NCBI GenBank assembly: GCA_035406685.1
Contig: DAONLM010000163.1
Location: 1 to 7,083 of the forward strand
Direction: 5' to 3'
Length of the DNA: 7,083 nt
Origin: DAONLM01 sp035406685
GTDB lineage: Bacteria; Spirochaetota; GWE2-31-10; MWDO01
The position numbers and the translations under genes are program-made. The notes beneath the pieces were generated by a model, which saw only the letters and a list, made by a program, of their open reading frames with translations, did not search any database and was not told the origin of the DNA. Of this stretch, positions 1 to 6,060 are shown piece by piece (position 1 is the first letter of the stretch; the number at the start of each line of letters is the position of its first letter).

Positions 1-90
1 AGAATTCAAAATATTTTAAACCATAGACCATTAAAGTGTCTTAATTTTATGACGTTTTATGATCTTATAAAATATGCACTTCGTTATTGA
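1..90 (+). pseudogene. C-terminal end of an IS30-family-like transposase (partial at window edge)
   Basis: Frame 1 is open from the window edge to a TGA at 88-90 and gives 29 residues. They include ILNHRPLKCLNFMT, which resembles the C-terminal tail of IS30-family DDE transposases (typically LNNRPRKCLxxxTPYEVF). That family cuts and pastes insertion sequences, and its transposase gene usually ends right at the right-hand inverted repeat, as here. The catalytic residues lie outside the window, so I cannot tell whether the gene is intact to the left; here it is only a partial coding region. The usual TPYE motif reads TFYD, a mild divergence. The family call rests on a short recognisable tail plus the TTGAATC end that follows. 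Another rve-type integrase (IS3 or IS481) is the main alternative. Confidence 0.55.
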
Positions 91-97
91 ATCGGTG
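87..97 (+). repeat. Probable right terminal inverted repeat of the IS30-like element
   Basis: TTGAATCGGTG overlaps the transposase stop codon. E. coli IS30 begins TGTAGATTCAA, so its other end reads TTGAATCTACA. The shared TTGAATC core and its position at the end of the transposase reading frame suggest that the element ends near position 97. The matching left end and any target duplication are outside the window, so the exact boundary is inferred. Confidence 0.45.
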
Positions 98-99
98 AA

Positions 100-459
100 T
101 TGAAAATTAATTTTCAAAACGCAAAGAAAATTTTAGAGGAAAGAACACGTAAAAAAGTAATTGCTGTAAATGGATGTTGTTTTGGGAAGAAGAAAAATAG
201 AAACCCGGAAAAAGATGGTTATTATAAAATTTGTGGACAAGAATTTTGGGAATTAATCTCAGGGATTGAAGATTTTTACATTGATATTATTCAGCCAATT
301 GGTCACAAGGCAAAACAAAAAAATGAAGAATTCCTAGAGGCATATTCTAGCGTCATAAATAAATTTACATTGGAATTTTCCCAAAGATTTTGTATGGATG
401 GGAAAATTGATTGGCAGAAACTCCTGGAATTTAATTCAGGAAAAATAAATAATAAATAA
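100..459 (+). pseudogene. C-terminal remnant of a PmeII-type type II restriction endonuclease, 5' truncated at the IS end
   Basis: The 119-residue frame resembles the C-terminal half of the PmeII family of type II restriction endonucleases as I remember it. Shared features are VIAVNGCCFG (residues 20-29), a YYKICGQEFWELISG block (41-55), IIQPIGHKAKQKNEEFLEAY (63-82), INKFTLEFS (86-94) and a closing DWQKLLEFNSG. In intact members this part follows an IKSGPNWG-type catalytic stretch, which is absent here, so the fragment should not cut DNA. The only usable start is a TTG at 100 without a properly spaced ribosome binding site, and an in-frame stop lies at 88-90. Family similarity begins within a few codons of the IS end at about 97, so the missing N-terminal half was probably separated by the insertion or lost with a deletion. 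The frame ends in TAATG, overlapping the next gene by one base. The family name is from memory. Confidence 0.65.
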
Positions 460-1133
460 TGATTTTATGTGGTAAGGATAGAATGGCTTTATTTTCTTTT
501 ATTCAATCTTTAAATACAACTTTTGGAACTTCCATTTTTGAGCCAGTTGCTATTGAACTTGCAAAATCAAGGTTTTCTGTTGTAAAAAATCAATTTTTGC
601 TTGGGAATGAAATTTACGAAGGTTATCAGCAAGCAATTCAGCAAATCATCAACAAATTATCTACTGCAGAGTGCCAACCCAATAAAATTGAAGAGATTCA
701 AAGAATAAAAGAAGCCAGATATGGCCAGAAGAACACCCTGAAAACCGTTAAAGTTGACCTCTACCTTGAAACTTCGGAAGGCGAAATTTATCTTTTCGAT
801 TTAAAAACAGCCAAACCCAATATCACGGAATTTAAAAGTTATAAGCGAACGTTACTTGAATGGGCAGCAATCGTATTAACTAAAAATCAATCTGCACAAA
901 TACATTCTTTAATTGCCATACCCTACAACCCATACGAACCCAAACCCTATGAACGCTGGACTATCAAAGGCATGCTGGACGACAAACAGGAACTCCTTGT
1001 GGGCAAGGAATTCTGGGATTTTTTAGGCGGAAAAGATACCTATGAAGACTTGTTAGATTGTTTCGAAAAGTCAGGTATAGAGATAAGAAATGATATAGAC
1101 GAATATTTTTCAAAATTTAAAGATAATTTTTAA
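459..1133 (+). CDS. TdeIII-family type II restriction endonuclease, possibly short at the N-terminus
   Basis: The 224 residues match the TdeIII/MjaII-type restriction endonucleases, which cleave a short duplex DNA site (GGNCC for the prototypes, from memory). The nuclease core is visible: VKVDLYL with Asp100, then FDLKTAKPN with Asp114 and Lys116, a PD-(D/E)xK arrangement. Downstream family blocks are KRTLLEWAAI (129-138), IAIPYNPYEPKPYERWT (152-168), EFWDFLGG and TYEDLLDCFEKSGIEIR. The ATG at 459 overlaps the preceding stop. An internal ATG at 483 has AAGGA 4 nt upstream and may be the real start. The sequence GKDRMALFSFIQSLNTTFGTS sits almost at the N-terminus, whereas I recall it as internal in relatives, so an N-terminal extension may be missing; an in-frame TAA at 453-455 blocks extension. 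No cognate methyltransferase is present in the window. The gene converges on the MscS gene with a 9-nt gap. Confidence 0.78.
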   Translation: MILCGKDRMALFSFIQSLNTTFGTSIFEPVAIELAKSRFSVVKNQFLLGNEIYEGYQQAIQQIINKLSTAECQPNKIEEIQRIKEARYGQKNTLKTVKVDLYLETSEGEIYLFDLKTAKPNITEFKSYKRTLLEWAAIVLTKNQSAQIHSLIAIPYNPYEPKPYERWTIKGMLDDKQELLVGKEFWDFLGGKDTYEDLLDCFEKSGIEIRNDIDEYFSKFKDNF

Positions 1134-1142
1134 ATAAAACAA

Positions 1143-2195
1143 TTACTTTTCATTCTTAACATAAACAGTTCTTATTGGGAATGGTATTGTTATACCTTCT
1201 TCCTCATATCTTTTATGAAGTCTTTTTATAAATTCATGTCTTAGAGGATATTGATAAGAAAACTCTTTTACTCTTAGAACAACATTAAAATCAATAGAAA
1301 AATCATTAAAAGTATGATATCTAATAACTGGCTGAAAAGTCTTAACCCCTCCCTCAACATTTTCTAAAATCTCTTTTGCCACTTCGAGTGTTACTCTCTC
1401 TACTTTTTCAAAATCACTATCATAACTTACCCCAACAGGGACAACAATAGACATCTCGGTTTCTGGTAAATTATAATTTGTAATAATTGTATTGGATAAT
1501 TTAGAATTAGGTATAACTATAATGTTATTTGATATCTGTTTTATTGTTGTATTTTTCCAGGTAATATCAACAACATATCCCTCTTCACCACTCTCCAATT
1601 TTATATAATCCCCAACTTTTATCTGCCTTGCCATTAAAATCTGTAATCCAGAAAAAAGATTTGATAATGTGTCCTGAAGTGCTAATGCTACTGCCAGACC
1701 TCCTACACCAAGAGCCGTTAAAATAGGAGTTATGGATATCCCAAGATAGTTTAAAATAATCATTATCCCTATAATTAAAAGTACAAATTTAATTATATTT
1801 GTAAATATAGAGACAGAAGGGATATCCCCTTTTAATTTTTTATTATAAGTATTAAATAAACTAACCGTTATTTTTGTAATGACTATTGTGACAGAAAAAA
1901 TAGAAATTATTACGAGAATTTTTTTTATAATATTTAATATATTTTCTTTAAAAGGTAGATTAAAGACTGCGATAAATAAACCAGCCAAAACAAACCATAA
2001 GAATACAAAACCTTTTAAAGAACGTATTACTATATCATCCCCTTGCCACTTTGTCTTTAATGCTAATTTTTCGATTTTTTTTCTAACAAATTCTCCAATT
2101 ATTCCTAACAGAATGCCACCTATAATAAAACTCATCTGTAAGATAAAAGAGGATATAAAATTCCAGATTTTAAGAATAATCTCTATAAAAAACAT
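1143..2195 (-). CDS. MscS-family small-conductance mechanosensitive channel
   Basis: This 350-residue inner-membrane protein should open under membrane tension and release solutes on hypo-osmotic shock. Hydrophobic segments lie near residues 12-35, 60-80, 90-115 and 131-151. The pore helix TM3 (about 155-188) reads TALGVGGLAVALALQ followed by DTLSNLFSGLQ, close to E. coli MscS ([20 protein letters not shown]), with the Gly/Ala packing pattern kept. The beta domain follows (VGDYIKLESGEEGYVVDITW, 194-213; IVIPNSKLSN, 226-235), then the alpha/beta domain and the ending GITIPFPIRTVYV. It is longer than E. coli MscS (286 residues) because of an extra N-terminal membrane segment, as in YnaI-like members. 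The ATG lies 5 nt after the peptidase stop. The weak AGAG ribosome binding site overlaps that stop, which implies translational coupling. Ion selectivity cannot be judged. Confidence 0.93.
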   Translation of the reverse strand: MFFIEIILKIWNFISSFILQMSFIIGGILLGIIGEFVRKKIEKLALKTKWQGDDIVIRSLKGFVFLWFVLAGLFIAVFNLPFKENILNIIKKILVIISIFSVTIVITKITVSLFNTYNKKLKGDIPSVSIFTNIIKFVLLIIGIMIILNYLGISITPILTALGVGGLAVALALQDTLSNLFSGLQILMARQIKVGDYIKLESGEEGYVVDITWKNTTIKQISNNIIVIPNSKLSNTIITNYNLPETEMSIVVPVGVSYDSDFEKVERVTLEVAKEILENVEGGVKTFQPVIRYHTFNDFSIDFNVVLRVKEFSYQYPLRHEFIKRLHKRYEEEGITIPFPIRTVYVKNEK

Positions 2196-2200
2196 ATTTT

Positions 2201-3319
2201 CTACTCTATTTCTAATTTTTTATCAAAATCTATTAAATTCTCAATGCCATTTTCTGTAACTCTAACTATATCTTCTATCCTAACTCCACCTATACCAAGA
2301 TAGTAAAGCCCGGGTTCTACAGATACAACACTATTTTCTGGTAAGATACAACTCTTATTTCCTATATATGGATATTCATGACAATCAAGTCCAAGACCAT
2401 GCCCTGTTCCATGAAAAAAACCTTGCAACACTCCATTCTGAATACCACTCTTAAAACCCTTATTTTCAAAATACATTTTCACAAATTGATGAATCTTATT
2501 CCCATCTTCACGCGCGTGAAGTTTGTCCATTGCCATTCTTTGAGCATCATATACAGTATTATAGATCCTTTTTAACTCATCAGATGCTTTCCCTTTACAA
2601 AATGTCCTTGTCATATCAGAATAGTAATAATTCTTTCTACTACGCGGAAAAATATCTACTATAATAGAAGTATTTGCCTTGATGTTTCCAGAGCCATTCT
2701 CATGAGGAAAAACTCCCTGATCCCCAATAGCAACGATTACAGACTCACTAATCATATCCAAATCTAAAAATCTTTTTAAGATGTAGTTTTGAATATATTC
2801 AGATGTCAATATTTCGCCATTATATACAAGATTATTATTTTTATCAATAGAAGATAATGCCAGAATATCATAAACTTCTTTCATTATCATGCAATTTTTG
2901 TTAGAATTTTCTTTTATATACGATATCTCTTTTTGAGATTTAGAAACTCTTTGAGGATAGAAAAAATCTTCAATTATTTCAAGTTTAATCCCATATTGTA
3001 GTAAAAAATTAGCCTCTTTTATTGGAAAATTTTCTGGAACAGAAACTATTATTTCATCCGGCTTAATATTCTTATTTTTTAAGTATGATAATAAAATATT
3101 TGACTTTAAAGGACTCTTTTGCAATTCTTCTGAAAGATTATATACTTCTGTAAAAGATCCCTTTTTTTTAAAATTTTCAATCTCAGTGGAAGGTAAAGCA
3201 ACTATTTTCTCATTTTCATTCTCAATAACAACAACTGGATCTATACAGTAAAAATTTATAGCATATAGAATGTCACTATTTTTAGAAGGGGAATCTATCT
3301 GGAGTCTAATATTTTTCAT
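2201..3319 (-). CDS. M24-family metallopeptidase (Xaa-Pro aminopeptidase/dipeptidase-like)
   Basis: The 372-residue protein should be a cytosolic dinuclear-metal peptidase that removes residues next to proline; no signal peptide is visible. Residues 1-125 are a divergent creatinase-type N-terminal domain (SDILYAINFYCIDPVVVI near the start). Residues from about 135 form the pita-bread catalytic domain. All five expected metal ligands are present: Asp222 (IIVDIFP), Asp235 (YSDMTRTF), His307 (HGTGHGLG), Glu335 (SVEPGLY) and Glu349 (GGVRIED). His303 and His314 fit the substrate-site histidines. The ATG is supported by AAGG 6 nt upstream. The gene begins only 23 nt after tRNA-Leu on the same strand with no promoter of its own visible, so it is probably expressed from the tRNA promoter. 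PepP versus PepQ specificity cannot be decided from sequence alone. Confidence 0.92.
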   Translation of the reverse strand: MKNIRLQIDSPSKNSDILYAINFYCIDPVVVIENENEKIVALPSTEIENFKKKGSFTEVYNLSEELQKSPLKSNILLSYLKNKNIKPDEIIVSVPENFPIKEANFLLQYGIKLEIIEDFFYPQRVSKSQKEISYIKENSNKNCMIMKEVYDILALSSIDKNNNLVYNGEILTSEYIQNYILKRFLDLDMISESVIVAIGDQGVFPHENGSGNIKANTSIIVDIFPRSRKNYYYSDMTRTFCKGKASDELKRIYNTVYDAQRMAMDKLHAREDGNKIHQFVKMYFENKGFKSGIQNGVLQGFFHGTGHGLGLDCHEYPYIGNKSCILPENSVVSVEPGLYYLGIGGVRIEDIVRVTENGIENLIDFDKKLEIE

Positions 3320-3342
3320 AAAGAACCTTGTAAAATAGAAAA

Positions 3343-3427
3343 TGCCCGAGACCGGACTTGAACCGGTACGGATTATTCATCCCCAGGATTTTAAGTCCTG
3401 TGTGTCTACCAATTCCACCACTCGGGC
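3343..3427 (-). tRNA. tRNA-Leu, anticodon TAA
   Basis: On the minus strand the acceptor GCCCGAG pairs with CTCGGGC, with discriminator A73 (complement of 3343). The anticodon stem CAGGA/TCCTG encloses loop CTTAAAA, giving anticodon TAA (plus-strand 3391-3393). A long variable arm with a GGAT/ATCC stem marks a class II tRNA, and the T arm is ACCGG-TTCAAGT-CCGGT. The CCA end is not encoded. It lies downstream of tRNA-Cys and directly upstream of the peptidase gene. Confidence 0.97.
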
Positions 3428-3450
3428 TATTTTTGTATTGATATTCTTCT

Positions 3451-3522
3451 AGGCAACGAGCGGATTTGAACCGCTGAATAGAGATTTTGCAGACCTCTGC
3501 CTTACCACTTGGCGACGTTGCC
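3451..3522 (-). tRNA. tRNA-Cys, anticodon GCA
   Basis: On the minus strand the acceptor GGCAACG pairs with CGTTGCC, and the discriminator is U73, the main identity base of tRNA-Cys. The anticodon stem GAGGT/ATCTC (one G-U pair) encloses CTGCAAA, anticodon GCA (plus-strand 3488-3490). The T arm is AGCGG-TTCAAAT-CCGCT. The CCA end is not encoded. It is the first gene of a unit continuing into tRNA-Leu 23 nt later. Confidence 0.97.
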
Positions 3523-3536
3523 TTAATATTTATTTA

Positions 3537-3565
3537 CTTATAGCATAATGATTTTAATCTGTCAA
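3537..3565 (-). promoter_or_regulatory. Sigma-70-type promoter of the tRNA-Cys/tRNA-Leu/peptidase/MscS unit
   Basis: Read on the minus strand, a perfect -35 box TTGACA (3565-3560) is followed by a 17-nt spacer and -10 box TATAAG (3542-3537), five of six consensus bases. The tRNA-Cys 5' end is 14 nt beyond the -10 box, leaving a leader of roughly 7-8 nt. No other good promoter is seen before the peptidase or channel genes. Confidence 0.8.
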
Positions 3566-3605
3566 TAATTGATAATTATTTTTTTTGAAAAATAGGCATT
3601 GTTTT

Positions 3606-3631
3606 GTAATTCTTAATAATAAAAGAATTAC
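3606..3631 (-). other. Perfect 9-bp inverted repeat downstream of the polyferredoxin gene
   Basis: GTAATTCTT and AAGAATTAC flank an 8-nt loop, 22 nt after the polyferredoxin stop. It could form the 3'-end hairpin of the tat operon transcript. On the minus strand the stem is followed by AAAACAATG rather than a T run, so it is not a canonical intrinsic terminator. A processed or protected 3' end, or a weak terminator, are possible. Confidence 0.4.
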
Positions 3632-3652
3632 TAAATTTTAAAAATAATCAAA

Positions 3653-5131
3653 CTAAAAAGGAAACTCTTCTAATTTTTCTTCTATAATAGGATCCTTTTT
3701 ATCTTTTTTTGGCTCAAGGGCTTTTTTATGCACTGGATTTGATTTAACTATTATTGCTTTAGGTTTGGAAGGACAGGCATATTGACATGCACCACATCCA
3801 ATACATATCTTATTATCTAATTCTGGAATAAAAAGTCCATTTTTATAAGGAACCATATAAACTGCTTTTGTTGGGCAATGTTCAGAACAAGCACCACAAT
3901 CAGTTTCATCTGTATAAACAATACAGTTAGAAATAAAAAATTCAGAATAGCCAATCTGAGTAAGCATTTTTTCTTTTAAACTTATGGGAGTAATTGCATC
4001 TACAGGGCATACTTCAGAACATCTTTTACATTCATATAGACAATATTTATTATTATAATCAAGAATAGGAATATAATTTTCAAATCTTATTACCTTTGTG
4101 GGGCACTGAATTATACATAACCCACAGGAGATGCATCTTGTTAATATATTATCTAAGGATATTGCTCCTGGTGGAATTATAAATTTCTTATAATTTTTAG
4201 AACGAAGAAATAAATTTAAAAATTTATTTTTTTTAAATAAAAATAGAATCGGTATAAACAAAAACCATAAAAGAATATATCTTCTGTTTTTAGTAGTCTT
4301 TATATTCTTATAAGTAGTAAAATCATATCTTATGCCATTGTATTTACACTTCTCAATACATTTCATACATAAAATACACTCACCATTATCAATATATCCA
4401 TTTTTTACATCAATTGCTAAGGTAGGACAAATATTGCCACATAGACCACAGGATATGCATTGATTTGTAAATTTTATCCCAATCAGAGGATATTTGGAAA
4501 GAGTATATAAAAGGCTTCCTGTTGGACATATAAAATTACAAAAAAATCTTTTCTGGATTAAATTAAGAATTAATAAAAGTATTAAAATTATTAAATTTAT
4601 TATAAGAAGCATTAAATCAATATTATATTTTAAAGGTGAAAGATAAAGATGAAAATTTTTAAATATAATTATAATATAGTTATAAATTAAATAAAAAAAA
4701 CTTTTTATTGGATAGATAATTATTTTAGAAAATAGAGAATATGGTTCAATATATATTATAAAACCAAATAAAATTAAAATAAAAAATGCAATTCTTAAAA
4801 AAAGTTTTAAATTTTTATTGTTTAGCCATTTAAAATTTTTTATTAAATTCTTAAAAGATGGTAAAATATCCTGTAAAATTCCTAAAGCACATATGTATTG
4901 ACAATAGTATCGGCCAAAAATTAATGTAGTAAAAAATAGAATAAAAAAAAATATAAGAGTTAAAATAAAAGTTATAGAGAATGACAAAAAAAATAAATAA
5001 TTAAATAATCTCAATAAAACAGGCAAAAATTGTATATCTTGAAAAAAGATAAATAAAGTTACTGGAAACATTGTGAAGAATAAGAAAAAAGCAAAGTATA
5101 AATATTTTATAAAGAGTCTTACAAATTTCAA
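3653..5131 (-). CDS. Membrane polyferredoxin: NapH-like module fused to a NapG-like module, six [4Fe-4S] sites
   Basis: In this 492-residue protein, residues 1-270 resemble NapH: about five membrane helices (near 6-30, 43-72, 110-129, 136-158, 172-193) and two CxxxC loops (Cys77/81 in GRYYCQYIC, Cys198/202 in RFFCNFICPTG). Cluster sites follow at Cys225/228/231/235 and Cys252/255/258/262. Residues 283-300 are two arginines then a hydrophobic segment. IPPGAISLDNILTRC then matches the start of mature NapG (RPPGA...C). Four NapG-like sites follow: Cys333/336/339/343, 364/368/371/375, 403/412/415/419 and 443/446/449/453. The tail ends EEFPF. NapGH takes electrons from quinol into periplasmic nitrate reduction; no reductase is seen here, so the acceptor is unknown. 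The start is a TTG without a clear ribosome binding site, 20 nt after the DUF362 stop, suggesting coupled and low translation. Base composition is extremely AT-rich. Confidence 0.87.
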   Translation of the reverse strand: MKFVRLFIKYLYFAFFLFFTMFPVTLFIFFQDIQFLPVLLRLFNYLFFLSFSITFILTLIFFFILFFTTLIFGRYYCQYICALGILQDILPSFKNLIKNFKWLNNKNLKLFLRIAFFILILFGFIIYIEPYSLFSKIIIYPIKSFFYLIYNYIIIIFKNFHLYLSPLKYNIDLMLLIINLIILILLLILNLIQKRFFCNFICPTGSLLYTLSKYPLIGIKFTNQCISCGLCGNICPTLAIDVKNGYIDNGECILCMKCIEKCKYNGIRYDFTTYKNIKTTKNRRYILLWFLFIPILFLFKKNKFLNLFLRSKNYKKFIIPPGAISLDNILTRCISCGLCIIQCPTKVIRFENYIPILDYNNKYCLYECKRCSEVCPVDAITPISLKEKMLTQIGYSEFFISNCIVYTDETDCGACSEHCPTKAVYMVPYKNGLFIPELDNKICIGCGACQYACPSKPKAIIVKSNPVHKKALEPKKDKKDPIIEEKLEEFPF

Positions 5132-5151
5132 AATAATATTTTTATCTTTTA

Positions 5152-6060
5152 TTATAAACTTATCCTTTTAATATTTAGTTTTGTCAAATCAGATTCTCCC
5201 AAACAATTCTGATTTGCAAGTTTTATATGAGTAATATCTTCAAATTTGTATCCTAAAAAGGTAATTGCAGCACTATCAGCAGCAACAATATCCTTAGAAA
5301 CTATCAGTGATTTTAAAATAACAACATCTTCTCTACTCACACCTCTTGGACCTCTACTCTTCATAACATAATAACAATCTACTATATTTAAATCCGGCTT
5401 TCTAAATAGTGGGAAGTCTGCTATACATTGACTTAAATTATTTGAATGATAATACCATCTATCCCATACACATCCCATAAGATTTTTTAAGGCAACTGTT
5501 ACCTTTGTTGAACCATGAGATTTTAAAATTGGCACATTTATAAAGACATCGGCCTGAATTATTAATTCATGAACCTTTGTTTTGGGCAAAACTTTTGATT
5601 TAGGAACAATGACTTCCTGATAATAACTTTCACTTGCGCCAGACACAATAATTCCACCAGCCTCTTTTACAGCCTTTTCTATGCCACTTGTTTTATATGT
5701 ATTTTCCCAATAATCACAGGTATTATCAAAAACATATACTTTTTTTGCACCAGCATTAATACAATGTTCTACTATTCTTTTTACCAATTTAGGATTGGTA
5801 TTTGCAGCCATTTCTGGTTCTCTATTCCAGCCTATGTTGGGTTTTATAACAACTATCTGATTCTTCTTAACAAAATTCGACATTCCGCCAAGAAATTTTA
5901 TTGCTTCATCAAACATTATATCTGGCTCACCATTTTTTACAGCAACAAGATCGATCTTTTCATTTTGTTTCTCACCAAACAAATTTATTGGCAAGTATAG
6001 ATTTGATGCCAGTAATCCAGCACCAATTAATGTTTTTTTGATAAATTCTCTTCTTTCCAT
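5152..6060 (-). CDS. DUF362-family protein with twin-arginine signal peptide
   Basis: The 302-residue product starts MERREFIKKTLIGAGLLAS: twin arginine (3-4), a modest hydrophobic stretch (about 10-27) and no obvious lipobox. This is a Tat-type signal, so export in a folded state is likely. The rest fits the DUF362 family: IKPNIGWNREPEMAANTNP (72-90), an AGAKKVYVFDNT strand-turn (103-114), INVPILKSHGSTKVTVALKN (174-193) with LMG next, and AADSAAITFLGY near the C-terminus. The biochemical role of the family is not established to my knowledge. Family members are often found beside ferredoxin-type proteins, as here. I see no CxxCxxC ferredoxin motif; Cys100, 115, 197, 212, 229 and 286 are scattered. 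The start is fixed by AAGGAG 5 nt upstream and by the signal peptide. The first 34 nt overlap the end of tatC. Confidence 0.88.
   Translation of the reverse strand: MERREFIKKTLIGAGLLASNLYLPINLFGEKQNEKIDLVAVKNGEPDIMFDEAIKFLGGMSNFVKKNQIVVIKPNIGWNREPEMAANTNPKLVKRIVEHCINAGAKKVYVFDNTCDYWENTYKTSGIEKAVKEAGGIIVSGASESYYQEVIVPKSKVLPKTKVHELIIQADVFINVPILKSHGSTKVTVALKNLMGCVWDRWYYHSNNLSQCIADFPLFRKPDLNIVDCYYVMKSRGPRGVSREDVVILKSLIVSKDIVAADSAAITFLGYKFEDITHIKLANQNCLGESDLTKLNIKRISL

Noticed and set aside
1879..2259. Plus-strand open frame of 126 codons opposite the MscS and peptidase genes
   Set aside because: It lies antisense to the MscS coding region and the 3' end of the peptidase gene, both well supported, and its lysine/isoleucine-rich product has no recognisable domain; it is a shadow frame.
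3564..3586. AATAATT-GAT-AATTATT stem followed by a T run, resembling a plus-strand terminator
   Set aside because: No plus-strand gene reads into it, the stem is entirely A/T, and it overlaps the -35 box of the tRNA promoter. AT-rich chance is more likely.
3653..5131. Nitrate-reductase accessory assignment (napH/napG as such)
   Set aside because: The modules resemble NapH and NapG, but no napA, napB or napD is present and the partners are tat and DUF362 genes, so a nap gene name would mislead.
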